Positions 24,424-32,167 of a stretch of DNA of 64,000 nucleotides are shown piece after piece (the first letter of the stretch is position 1; each line of letters begins with the position of its first letter). Below the pieces are notes generated by a model that made no database searches, had not been told where the DNA came from, and saw nothing but the letters and a program-made list of their open reading frames with translations. The DNA is from Brevibacillus_H ginsengisoli (GTDB lineage Bacteria; Bacillota; Bacilli; Brevibacillales; Brevibacillaceae), in assembly GCF_050113715.1 (NCBI RefSeq), contig NZ_JBNJQR010000005.1:186001-250000 (forward strand), given 5' to 3'. The translations under genes and the position numbers were made by a program.

Positions 24424-25650
24424 TTACGATGGGGGCAACGCGGTTTTATCCAGTCTTCTCGCTGCCTGCTGCTTGATGCGATGATAGGTGGAGAAACAAA
24501 GGCAAGAAAGCACAAAGAATGTAATCATCACGGTAAACATAATTTGCGGGTTGTAGTGATCATACAGGAAACCTCCGATCAGCGGTCCCACCATCCGTCC
24601 GCCGTAGCTGAATCCATTGATCATTCCCTGATAGAATCCTTGATTCTCTTCTGTCGCGAGCTTGGCGGCTGCGGCAGGTACACCAGGCCAAACCAGAATT
24701 TCTCCAAGCGTCATGATAATCATCGCAACCATGAAGAAGCGGTAATCGGACTGCTGAAGGCTTAACACGATAAAGGCCAGAATGTAGAGAAGCACGCCAA
24801 TCAACAGCTGCTTGGGCAGAGACGGGATCAACCGATGAATCAGGCTAGCGCTCAGCGGCTGGAGCACGATGATCAGCACACCGTTGACCGTCCAAAGCAA
24901 GCTGTAGGAGGACAGCGACAAACCAAGTGACTGCATGTAGACAGGAATCGTGGATTGCCATTGAACATAGCAGACAAAACAGAACATCATCCCAATGGAC
25001 AGCAAGAGCAAAGAGATGAAGGATGGTGTAAACTTTAATCCTTTTTCTTTTGCATTCGCAGCTTGTTCCTCAGCGCTTGCAGTTTTGTCGGACTCAGATG
25101 ATTCAGCAGGCATCCCTTTCCAAATCAACAGGAAGAAGAGAATGAACGTAAGGGAGTTGGCTGCAAACGTGTAGCGAAAAGATAAGTCGGCCACCATTCC
25201 GCCCAATGTACAGCCTAAAGCCACTCCGATGTTGCTCGCAATGTAAATCAGGTTAAAAGCTTTTCGTCCGCCCTCAGGCCAGATCGTTCCCGCTTGCGCA
25301 TTAATCGAGGTCGACAACACTCCAATGAGAAAGTTAATGCTCATCATCATCAGAATGAATACTTCCCAGGAAGTGAACAAAGCCAGCGATAATGTACAGA
25401 GCGCTGAGATTAGGGAGGTCGTCAGCTGAGTGGTTCTGCTGCCAAATCGGTCGTACATGATCCCACCGAGAAAACTTCCCACAATTCCCGCGCCCGCTTG
25501 CAGCATCATGACGAGACCGGCGACAGATAAAGTCCGATGAAAAACCTGTGTAATATAGATCGTAGTTAAAGGCCAAATAAAAGAGAACCCTGTAATGTTA
25601 ATGGCTGCCGCAATTGCCAGAATCCAGAGTTTCTTGGGATAATTCAACAT
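24424..25650 (-). CDS. MFS transporter (efflux type)
   Basis: 408 residues with about 12 membrane helices. The first helix is LWILAIAAAINITGFSFIW and the loop 2-3 motif is GGIMYDRFGSRTTQL, the MFS G-x-x-x-D-R-x-G-x-R-x signature. A charged central loop after helix 6 (SSESDKTASAEEQ) divides the halves. YdhP/MdtG-like drug-proton antiport is likely given the downstream PadR regulator, but sugar or metabolite export cannot be excluded. AGGGTGA precedes ATG 25648-25650; the frame continues upstream to 25767 but crosses the promoter region. Confidence 0.85.
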   Translation of the reverse strand: MLNYPKKLWILAIAAAINITGFSFIWPLTTIYITQVFHRTLSVAGLVMMLQAGAGIVGSFLGGIMYDRFGSRTTQLTTSLISALCTLSLALFTSWEVFILMMMSINFLIGVLSTSINAQAGTIWPEGGRKAFNLIYIASNIGVALGCTLGGMVADLSFRYTFAANSLTFILFFLLIWKGMPAESSESDKTASAEEQAANAKEKGLKFTPSFISLLLLSIGMMFCFVCYVQWQSTIPVYMQSLGLSLSSYSLLWTVNGVLIIVLQPLSASLIHRLIPSLPKQLLIGVLLYILAFIVLSLQQSDYRFFMVAMIIMTLGEILVWPGVPAAAAKLATEENQGFYQGMINGFSYGGRMVGPLIGGFLYDHYNPQIMFTVMITFFVLSCLCFSTYHRIKQQAARRLDKTALPPS

Positions 25651-25691
25651 GTTGTTCACCCTGTCTTTCTGAATTTCAAATAAACGAAACA

Positions 25692-25708
25692 TACCTCTAA
25701 TCGAGGTA
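25692..25708. promoter_or_regulatory. Inverted repeat, possible PadR operator
   Basis: TACCTC-TAATC-GAGGTA is a perfect 6-bp inverted repeat with a 5-bp spacer, 42 bp upstream of the MFS start. It is a candidate binding site for the PadR repressor of the same operon. Confidence 0.35.
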
Positions 25709-25843
25709 GGAGATCCGTTTGTAAGAGTATCATGGAAATTTATACAATTCAAGACTTTTTCGTTCAAAGGATATCATTACTTTGAGGTTCTGAATTTGTT
25801 ACAATAACTGGATACAACCCCGACATGAGGAGAGGACGAGAAG

Positions 25844-26704
25844 ATGACAAAAATTCGGGTATCAGCCGTTCAATACCACTTACATACCATTCAAAGTTTT
25901 GAGGAGTTTGCGCATCAAGTGGAGCATTACGTGAAGACAGCGGAGGAATTTGGAGTAGAGTTTCTGTTGTTCCCTGAATTCATGACCACCCAGCTGCTTT
26001 CGATTGGGGATTCCAACAATCGGGCGCTTTCCATTAACGATCTGCCCAATTTCACGGAGCAATACCGTCAGCTTTTCCAAGGACTCGCGATGAGAACAGG
26101 GATGCATATCATTGGCGGCACACATGTGATCCGTAAAGAAGACAAGCTGTACAATGTCGCGCATCTTTTCTACCCGGATGGCAGGATCGCGGAGCAAGCC
26201 AAGCTGCACATTACCCCGACAGAAGTGACCGAATGGAAAATGGGACAGGGCGATCAGCTTCAGGTATTTGAGACAAGCAAAGGAACGATTGCCTTGTTGA
26301 CCTGCTATGACATTGAGTTCCCTGAAATTGTGCGGATGGTTAAAGCCAAGGGAGCGGATGTGATCTTTTGCCCGTCTTGCACGGATGATCGGCACGGGTT
26401 TCACCGCGTACGGTATACCAGCCATGCCAGAGCGATCGAGAACCAAGTGTACGTCGTGTTAACGGGGACAGTTGGATCGCTGCCGACGGTTGATTTCATG
26501 CGCGCGAACTTCGGTCAAGCCGCTATTATTTCCCCGAATGATATCCCGTTCCCGCCGCGCGGAATTCTGGCTGAAGGGGAGATTAATGACGACATGATTA
26601 TTACAGCGGATCTTGATCTCGATTTGTTGTACGAAGTGCGCCAAAAGGGTTCCGTCACCACCTGGAGAGACCGTCGGACGGACTTGTATCCAGATTGGGA
26701 ATAA
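25844..26704 (+). CDS. Carbon-nitrogen hydrolase (nitrilase superfamily)
   Basis: 286 residues. The Glu-Lys-Cys triad is intact: Glu45 in LLFPEFMT, Lys120 in AEQAKLHITP and Cys154 in LLTCYDIEFPE. The order and spacing match the omega-amidase/carbamoyl-hydrolase branches. The family hydrolyses amides, carbamoyl groups or nitriles in the cytoplasm. The closest layout is the C-terminal half of the Bacillus YhcX-type fusion, in which a GNAT domain precedes a nitrilase domain. Here the GNAT is a separate gene just downstream. GAGGAGAGG precedes the ATG. Confidence 0.87.
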   Translation: MTKIRVSAVQYHLHTIQSFEEFAHQVEHYVKTAEEFGVEFLLFPEFMTTQLLSIGDSNNRALSINDLPNFTEQYRQLFQGLAMRTGMHIIGGTHVIRKEDKLYNVAHLFYPDGRIAEQAKLHITPTEVTEWKMGQGDQLQVFETSKGTIALLTCYDIEFPEIVRMVKAKGADVIFCPSCTDDRHGFHRVRYTSHARAIENQVYVVLTGTVGSLPTVDFMRANFGQAAIISPNDIPFPPRGILAEGEINDDMIITADLDLDLLYEVRQKGSVTTWRDRRTDLYPDWE

Positions 26705-26726
26705 GACGAACGGAGGGAAGCCCGTT

Positions 26727-27401
26727 ATGTATCGCAAACAGCTGTACTTGTACGATAAGTCGGATCGGCTGCATGAAGCTGTGATTCGCAATTACACACA
26801 GAAAGATTTCGCAGGCATGATCGATATTCAGCGAGAAAGCTTTCCGCCTCCGTATCCATCCGAGCTCTGGTGGAATGAAAAACAGCTTCACAATCATGTG
26901 ACGTTGTTTCCAGAAGGGGCAATATGTGTAGAGATTGAACAGCAGCTGGTTGCCTCAATGACAGGTCTGATGGTGCAATTGGATTCACCTCATGACAATC
27001 ACAGCTGGGTGGAAGTGACCGATAACGGCTATATTACGAACCATAATCCCCATGGGAATACGCTGTATATTGCCGATATCAGCGTCCGTCCTTCCTACCG
27101 CCAGCTTGGATTAGGGAAGTGGATGATGCAGTCGATGTATGAGCTTGTCGTCCACAAAGGTCTGGATCGCTTGCTGGGCGGAGGAAGAATGTCAGGGTAT
27201 CATCTGGTTCAACAGGAAATGTCAGCGGAAGAATACTTCGCTCAAGTCATCCGCGGCGAACGCAAGGACCCGGTGATTTCCTTCCTCCTTCGATGCGGTC
27301 GGACCCCTGTGGGTGTTGTCGCCAATTATTTGGACGACGAGGAATCCTGTCATTACGCGGGACTGATGGAGTGGAGGAATCCGTTTCGAGTGGAGGGATG
27401 A
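26727..27401 (+). CDS. GNAT acetyltransferase paired with the nitrilase
   Basis: 224 residues. RNYTQKDFAGMIDIQRESFPPPYPSELWW is the N-terminal GNAT strand-helix. YIADISVRPSYRQLGLGKWMMQSMYELV is the core, with R-Q-L-G-L-G as acetyl-CoA loop, and VVANYLDDEESCHYAGLMEW is the C-terminal strand. This resembles the GNAT half of YhcX-type GNAT-nitrilase fusions. It lies 22 bp after the nitrilase stop in one operon, suggesting that both act on the same metabolite. GGAGGG is nine bases before ATG 26727; the longer frame into the nitrilase gene is not needed. Confidence 0.82.
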   Translation: MYRKQLYLYDKSDRLHEAVIRNYTQKDFAGMIDIQRESFPPPYPSELWWNEKQLHNHVTLFPEGAICVEIEQQLVASMTGLMVQLDSPHDNHSWVEVTDNGYITNHNPHGNTLYIADISVRPSYRQLGLGKWMMQSMYELVVHKGLDRLLGGGRMSGYHLVQQEMSAEEYFAQVIRGERKDPVISFLLRCGRTPVGVVANYLDDEESCHYAGLMEWRNPFRVEG

Positions 27402-27428
27402 ACGATTATACAGAATAACGGAGAAAAG

Positions 27429-27467
27429 CAAACGGCTGTACACCTTGAAAGGGAGTACAGCCGTTTG
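27429..27467. terminator. Bidirectional terminator, GNAT/ade
   Basis: CAAACGGCTGTAC pairs with GTACAGCCGTTTG (13 bp). The plus side continues TCTTTATTT and the minus side CTTTTCTCC. It separates convergent genes whose stops flank it. Confidence 0.85.
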
Positions 27468-27470
27468 TCT

Positions 27471-29213
27471 TTATTTGACTTGTATATCAATATGCTTGAA
27501 ACGGGTCACATCGAAGAGTCCCAGGTCTGTCAATTTGAGTGCGGGAATCACCGGAAGGGTCAAAAAGGACAAGGTCAAAAACGGATTAAACGGCCCATCA
27601 AAGCCAATTTCCTTCAACGCGGAATTCACCTCATGAAGCGACAAATTCACTGTTTGATAATCCAGATCGGAGAGAAGCCCTGCGATTCTTAGCGGAAGGG
27701 AGGAGATCACCTCTCCATTTTTCACAACCACTAAACCACCCTTCATTTCTTGGATGGCCTGAATCGCGCGGATCATATCGGCATCGTTGGTTCCGGTAAC
27801 GACAAGGTTATGGGAATCGTGCGCCACGGTCGTGGCGATGGCGCCATCCTTGAAGCTGAATCCTTGGACAATGCCCAAGCCAATATGTCCCCGGTTCTTG
27901 TGCCGTTCAATCACCGCGATCTTTTGCAGATCATTTTCACGGGACGGGCTGAAATACCCATTTACCACGTTTGGTTTCTCTATCAGCAATTTCGTAATCA
28001 GGCTGTTAGGAATTATGCCGATGACATGCGCGGAAGCGGCATCGTCCAATGGAATCTGCAAGTGTTTTTCACGGATTTGCGGGATATTGACGGACTCCGT
28101 AATCTCGGCTTTCGCTTGAGCTTTCACCAGATTTTTCCCTACATAGGAGCCGTTACGCGCAACCAGTTCCCCGGATTTATACACCTCGGCGATTTGAAGA
28201 CTTTGCAAATCATCCAGTAGTAGCAGATCTGCTTCGTAGTTGGGAGCAACCGCTCCTTTATGGTGCAATCCGTAGCATTCCGCCGTATTTAACGAAGCAA
28301 GCTGGATTGCCAACAGCGGATCAAGCCCTTGCTTGATCGATAAACGAATATTGTGGTCGATACTGCCTTCCTCGATCAAATCATCCAAATGCTTGTCGTC
28401 CGTACAGAACAGGCATCGACGAGCATTTCGCTCATTGACGACAGGGAGCAGGGCATGCAAGTCTTTGGCAACCGATCCTTCACGAATCAGGAGATACATG
28501 CCGCGACGCAAGCGTTCCTTGGCATCAGCGACAGTGGTGCATTCATGGTCGGTTCGGATTCCGGCAGACATGTATACGTTAAAGGCGTCTGTATCCAATC
28601 CGGCAGCGTGACCGTCAATCTGGATGCTGTGACTTAGGGCCATGGAGAGCTTGTCCAGCATGATTGGATCGGCATTTTTGACAGAAGGATAGTCCATCAC
28701 TTCGGCAAGCCCAATGACCCGAGGATGCTGGTAGAATGGCTCCAAATCCTCCGCTCGAAGCTCCGCTCCCGAATTCTCAAAAGGTGTCGCCGGCACGCTG
28801 GACGGCAACATGAAATAAACATCCAACGGGATATCCTCCGAATCCTCAATCATGAACTGAAGACCTTGGGTACCCGATACATTTCCGATCTCATGCGGGT
28901 CAGCAATTACCGTAGTTACTCCGTGTGGGAGCACGACCTTGGCGAATTCGCTTGGGGTCACCATCGATGATTCAATATGCACATGACCATCGATAAAAGC
29001 GGGGCATACGTAACGGTTTTGGGCATCAATGATCTCTTTGCCGTCATACTCACCGATTCCGACAATGACTCCATCCACGATGGCAATATCCCCCTGAATA
29101 ATCTCCAAATTAAATACATCGACGATTCTTCCATTTCGGATGACGGTATCGGCAGGTGATTGTTTACTCGCCACAGCAATTCGTTTGCGCAACTGATCGG
29201 GTGTCAATTTCAT
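27471..29213 (-). CDS. ade: Adenine deaminase
   Basis: 580 residues of the amidohydrolase superfamily, close to Bacillus AdeC length. It converts adenine to hypoxanthine and ammonia in purine salvage. Metal-site motifs are FIDGHVHIESSM (HxH), GLAEVMDYPSV (bridging Glu), IDGHAAGLD, GIRTDHECTT and FCTDDKHLDDLI (the catalytic Asp region). The C-terminal domain includes GLVVVKNGEVISSLPLRIAGLLSD, typical of this enzyme. AAAGGAG lies before ATG 29211-29213; the longer frame would run through the riboswitch terminator. It is controlled by a guanine-type purine riboswitch, so its expression should fall when guanine or hypoxanthine is plentiful. Confidence 0.94.
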   Translation of the reverse strand: MKLTPDQLRKRIAVASKQSPADTVIRNGRIVDVFNLEIIQGDIAIVDGVIVGIGEYDGKEIIDAQNRYVCPAFIDGHVHIESSMVTPSEFAKVVLPHGVTTVIADPHEIGNVSGTQGLQFMIEDSEDIPLDVYFMLPSSVPATPFENSGAELRAEDLEPFYQHPRVIGLAEVMDYPSVKNADPIMLDKLSMALSHSIQIDGHAAGLDTDAFNVYMSAGIRTDHECTTVADAKERLRRGMYLLIREGSVAKDLHALLPVVNERNARRCLFCTDDKHLDDLIEEGSIDHNIRLSIKQGLDPLLAIQLASLNTAECYGLHHKGAVAPNYEADLLLLDDLQSLQIAEVYKSGELVARNGSYVGKNLVKAQAKAEITESVNIPQIREKHLQIPLDDAASAHVIGIIPNSLITKLLIEKPNVVNGYFSPSRENDLQKIAVIERHKNRGHIGLGIVQGFSFKDGAIATTVAHDSHNLVVTGTNDADMIRAIQAIQEMKGGLVVVKNGEVISSLPLRIAGLLSDLDYQTVNLSLHEVNSALKEIGFDGPFNPFLTLSFLTLPVIPALKLTDLGLFDVTRFKHIDIQVK

Positions 29214-29232
29214 CGGATTCTCCTTTATTATA

Positions 29233-29266
29233 AAAATAAAAACTCTAGCTTTCACTAGAGTTTGAC
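29233..29266 (-). terminator. Riboswitch-controlled terminator with antiterminator arm
   Basis: On the minus strand AAACTCTAG pairs with CTAGAGTTT, then TTATTTTTATAA. The upstream part of the hairpin (GTCAAAC, complement of 29260-29266) is complementary to GTTTGAC in the 3' part of the aptamer (complement of 29331-29337), giving a plausible antiterminator. Ligand binding would sequester that arm and favour termination. Confidence 0.8.
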
Positions 29267-29324
29267 GAAGGAGATGGGAGATTGGAGGTTCATTGGGTAC
29301 ACCAAAGAAAGACTCCAAAATCAT

Positions 29325-29391
29325 CTCGTAGTCAAACTATTTACGGCAGTTTGGTAGAAACTTATGGACCATATCTCCAAGATTATACGAG
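29325..29391 (-). promoter_or_regulatory. Purine riboswitch aptamer, guanine-type
   Basis: On the minus strand the conserved elements appear in order: CTCGTATAATCTTGGAGATATGG, then AAGTTTCTACC, CTGCCGTAAA and TTTGACTACGAG. The P1 arms CTCGTA/TACGAG pair. The specificity position in the J3/1 junction (GAC-TAC) is C, which in characterised riboswitches selects guanine or hypoxanthine, whereas adenine switches carry U (GAU-UAU). Confidence 0.94.
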
Positions 29392-29427
29392 CAAGCTTTT
29401 TTGTTTGTGAGAAAAGTATTGTTACAT

Positions 29428-29456
29428 ATTCTATTCATTGTGGAAGGGTGTGTCAA
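29428..29456 (-). promoter_or_regulatory. Sigma-A promoter of ade
   Basis: On the minus strand: TTGACA, 17-bp spacer, TAGAAT (complements of 29451-29456 and 29428-29433). Transcription would start about 30 bases before the purine aptamer. Confidence 0.82.
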
Positions 29457-29481
29457 TGTGAATGTTTATACAGTTTTTTAA

Positions 29482-29510
29482 TTGACTTTAACGTTAACGT
29501 AAACTAAAAT
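29482..29510 (+). promoter_or_regulatory. MerR-controlled promoter with palindromic operator
   Basis: TTGACT (29482-29487), a 17-bp spacer and TAAAAT (29505-29510). The spacer holds the dyad TTAACGTTAACGTAA centred near 29494. A dyad between -35 and -10 is characteristic of MerR-family control. It lies about 31 bp before the MerR gene. Confidence 0.6.
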
Positions 29511-29540
29511 GATAGAAAATTCTGTAAAAATGGTGATTGC

Positions 29541-29942
29541 ATGAAACAGGAATTCTCCATATCGGATCTGGCTCAGGAATTTGATGTCAGTACCCGAACG
29601 ATTCGCTATTACGAGGAGCTTGGATTGCTGGAGCCAACGCGAACAGCAGGCGGGGTGCGAAGCTTCAGTAAAAAAGACCGCGCGCGACTTCGATTAATTC
29701 TAAGAGGAAAACGCTTTGGGTTCTCCCTGGATGAGATTAAAGAAATGATCGAGTTGTTCGACGCTGACTTAACAGGCAGTAAACAACTGGAGCAAACCAT
29801 TGAATACGGCAAGAAACGCCTGCGAGAGGTGAATGAACGGATTGAAGAGCTAAGTGAGCTGCGCAGTGAGATGGAAGAGATGCTTGCTGAGTTTGCTAAT
29901 CGACTCGCCAAACTTAAAGAAGATGGGGGAGACAGTCAATGA
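29541..29942 (+). CDS. MerR-family regulator (LiuR-like)
   Basis: 133 residues. The N-terminal winged helix is FSISDLAQEFDVSTRTIRYYEELGLLEPTRTAGGVRSFSKKDRARL, followed by a long dimerisation coiled coil (about 80-130) rich in Glu/Arg/Leu. No Cys-based metal site is present, unlike MerR, CueR or ZntR. This resembles LiuR-type regulators of branched-chain amino-acid and acyl-CoA catabolism. Its stop overlaps the start of an acyl-CoA dehydrogenase gene (ATGA, 29939-29942), and a dyad lies in its promoter spacer, so it probably controls its own operon. Confidence 0.87.
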   Translation: MKQEFSISDLAQEFDVSTRTIRYYEELGLLEPTRTAGGVRSFSKKDRARLRLILRGKRFGFSLDEIKEMIELFDADLTGSKQLEQTIEYGKKRLREVNERIEELSELRSEMEEMLAEFANRLAKLKEDGGDSQ

Positions 29943-31612
29943 ATCTGTTTCGGGAAGATCCTAATCTGCTCTTTATTCTGCGACAGTATTTGGAGCCACG
30001 GATGCTGGAGTGGGCTAGTCGTGAATTAGATCGCTATGGAGAATTGTGCGGGACCGAGATTGATCAGCGCGCGATTCACACAGATCGGGAAGGGCAACCG
30101 AGACTGATCAAGTACGATCAGATGGGCAACGATATCTCTCATGTCTGGATGAACGAAGGCTATAAACAGACCGTCAAAGAGACGTACCAAGCAGGTATTG
30201 TAGGCTATCTCTATCAAAAAATACCTGAGCTTGGACACAAAGGAAATTACATCTACTCCTATGCGCAAGGCTACCTCTTATCCCAGACGGAGGCAGGCTT
30301 TTACTGTCCGGTAACCTTGACAATGGCCACCTCTTACTTGATTGACGCGTATGCCTCTCCAGAGCTGAAAGAGAAGTACCTGCCTCATGTCACCTCCATT
30401 GGCAAAGAGGAGCTATACGAAGGAGCCACCTTCCTAACTGAGCGTCAAGGCGGATCAGATGTTGGCGCCAATGACGTTCGGGCGATTCCTGATGGTGACG
30501 CGTATCGGCTGTATGGCGAGAAGTATTTTGCCAGTAATGCGGGAGCATGCGGAGTTGCCATGGTTTTGGCTCGGGTCGAAGGAGCGGGAGCGGGTACCAA
30601 AGGCTTAAGTCTGTTTCTTGTTCCGTGGCGCCAGCCGGACGGCAGACTGAACCATCTCACCATCCGTCGTCTCAAGGATAAGCTGGGAGTTCGCGCTGTG
30701 CCTTCGGGTGAGGTCGTATTCGAGGGAGCGGAAGCGTATCTGGTGGGGGACGCCAGCAAAGGCTTCTATTACATGATGGAAGCCTTGAATCTCTCACGGG
30801 TATGCAACGCCATCGCTTCGGTTGGAATTATGCGGCGAGCTTACCTGGAAGCGAGGAATTACGCGAGGAAGCGGGATGCTTTTGGCCAGAAGCTGACCCA
30901 GTTTCCGATGGTCAAGGAAACGTTGGCGAACCTCTGTGCCAGACAAGAGGTAGAAACCAGTGCGGTCTTCTCTATGATCCCTTTGTTCGAGCGGGTAATG
31001 AATAGTCATCGCCAAGGCGGAAATGGTCAGCCACAGGTAAGTCAGGAGGAACAGGCGCTGAACCGTTTATTGATTGCCTTATTGAAAATGCGCACAGCGG
31101 AACTGGCGATTGAATTCAGCCATCAGGCGATTGAAATGCATGGGGGCAACGGGTATATCGAGGATTTTGTCACGCCACGCCTGCTTCGAGATGCTCAAGT
31201 GCTGACGGTCTGGGAAGGAACGGCGAACATCCTCGGTCTGGAAGTGCTTCGGCTATTGAATAAATATCAGGTTCATCGAGTGTATATTCAACATGTCCAG
31301 CAGGAGCTGGCAGCTTTGAAGCCAGAGCTTCAGCCGCTTCGCAAGCCAATTGATCAAGGAATGAATCAGTTGGTAGAACTTCTGACTTATCTCACCGAAC
31401 AATCCGAAGACATGCAAACCTATCATAGCAAGCGGGTCGCTCATTTGATGAGTGATATCTATACGAGCCTGATCGCTTTGCGCGATGCAAGCAGGGGAGA
31501 TCAGCGGAAGGAGCTGGTGGCCTGCTTGTATCTGCAATTTACGTGGGAGCGAGGTTATCTTGACCGGGAGATGCTGTCGGTTAAACATTATGATGAGATT
31601 GTTGGTATATAA
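29939..31612 (+). CDS. AidB-like acyl-CoA dehydrogenase
   Basis: 557 residues, longer than ordinary acyl-CoA dehydrogenases (about 380). It has the extra N-terminal (1-130) and C-terminal (440-557) helical regions of the AidB-like group. FAD-site motifs are GATFLTERQGGSDVGAN and LYGEKYFASNAGA. The C-terminal dehydrogenase signature is AIEMHGGNGYIEDFVTPRLLRDAQVLTVWEGTANI. It probably oxidises an acyl-CoA, passing electrons through ETF, although AidB itself is known for a DNA-alkylation response and weak isovaleryl-CoA activity. Translational coupling to a LiuR-like regulator favours acyl-CoA catabolism. A terminator follows. Confidence 0.87.
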   Translation: MNLFREDPNLLFILRQYLEPRMLEWASRELDRYGELCGTEIDQRAIHTDREGQPRLIKYDQMGNDISHVWMNEGYKQTVKETYQAGIVGYLYQKIPELGHKGNYIYSYAQGYLLSQTEAGFYCPVTLTMATSYLIDAYASPELKEKYLPHVTSIGKEELYEGATFLTERQGGSDVGANDVRAIPDGDAYRLYGEKYFASNAGACGVAMVLARVEGAGAGTKGLSLFLVPWRQPDGRLNHLTIRRLKDKLGVRAVPSGEVVFEGAEAYLVGDASKGFYYMMEALNLSRVCNAIASVGIMRRAYLEARNYARKRDAFGQKLTQFPMVKETLANLCARQEVETSAVFSMIPLFERVMNSHRQGGNGQPQVSQEEQALNRLLIALLKMRTAELAIEFSHQAIEMHGGNGYIEDFVTPRLLRDAQVLTVWEGTANILGLEVLRLLNKYQVHRVYIQHVQQELAALKPELQPLRKPIDQGMNQLVELLTYLTEQSEDMQTYHSKRVAHLMSDIYTSLIALRDASRGDQRKELVACLYLQFTWERGYLDREMLSVKHYDEIVGI

Positions 31613-31624
31613 AAGAAGACCAAA

Positions 31625-31652
31625 GCGAGGCTAGCTGCTAGTCTCGTTTTTT
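31625..31652 (+). terminator. Intrinsic terminator after the acyl-CoA dehydrogenase
   Basis: GCGAGGCTAG (31625-31634) pairs with CTAGTCTCGT (31638-31647) with one G-T pair, followed by six T. Foldback copy C starts eight bases later. Confidence 0.85.
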
Positions 31653-31660
31653 GTCATTTT

Positions 31661-31927
31661 GGAAAATTTAACTGCTTTACAGTGATAAAGTATTTAAACT
31701 TTCCTTCCATTCGCGTAAGCCCGCTGGAGAAAAGATTTCGTCCGCTCGACGCTCATTTTAAGCGAAACAAAGTGGAGTGAACGTAGGAAGGAAAAGAGTC
31801 GGCATTCTTTACATCAGACTGAGAAACGAAGTGATTTTCTTGTCGACTCCCTTCCGTAGTGAACGGAGCGGACAGCAAAATGCTACATGCGAGCTTAAAC
31901 AGAGCATAGAGGGACGAAGTCTTTTCT
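31661..31927 (+). repeat. Foldback element copy C (type 1, full length)
   Basis: 267 bp. The 5' hairpin is 31661-31704 (GGAAAATTTAA with TTTAAACTTTCC, with mismatches). Terminal inverted repeats are AGAAAAGATTTCGTC (31728-31742, one substitution) and GGGACGAAGTCTTTTCT (31911-31927). The core is the same type 1 arrangement as copies A and D, including both arms of GGAAGG-GAGTCG. Confidence 0.9.
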
Positions 31928-32167
31928 CATGGTTTGGCCGAACTTTTTTCCAATTTTAGGCGTGCTTTTTTTGACATTTTTTGATAGATTTAGGTTATCT
32001 ATGTGTAAATAACTTATTTATAGTAAAAAATGATATTTATCAGATTAGAGAATCTTCGGAGGAGGTGATTCAGGGGGAACCCTGCGTCCGAACTTTGCAT
32101 CAAAATCTAGCATTAAATCTCGTTACATAGTTAATGAATTCACGTTGTTATCACGGAGGTGAAGCGT
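31928..32167 (+). promoter_or_regulatory. Leader region of the cytochrome oxidase operon
   Basis: AT-rich non-coding sequence. TTGACA (31971-31976) followed after 18 bp by TTATCT is a possible promoter with a poor -10; TATAGT near 32020 is another -10 candidate. A GGAGGAGGTGATTC stretch and the small hairpin CAGGG-GGAA-CCCTG lie near 32057-32084. I see no gene here beyond the ribosome site GGAGG at 32155-32159. Confidence 0.35.

Noticed and set aside
31777..31959. Open frames inside foldback elements (for example 31777-31959, 17838-18152, 63156-63398)
   Set aside because: They follow the repeated, structured sequence in several frames, lack ribosome sites and are disrupted in other copies. 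They are by-products of the repeat, not genes.
32065..32130. Short GTG frame behind GGAGGAG in the cta leader
   Set aside because: The ribosome site overlaps the start codon and the 20-odd residues show no membrane or leader character.
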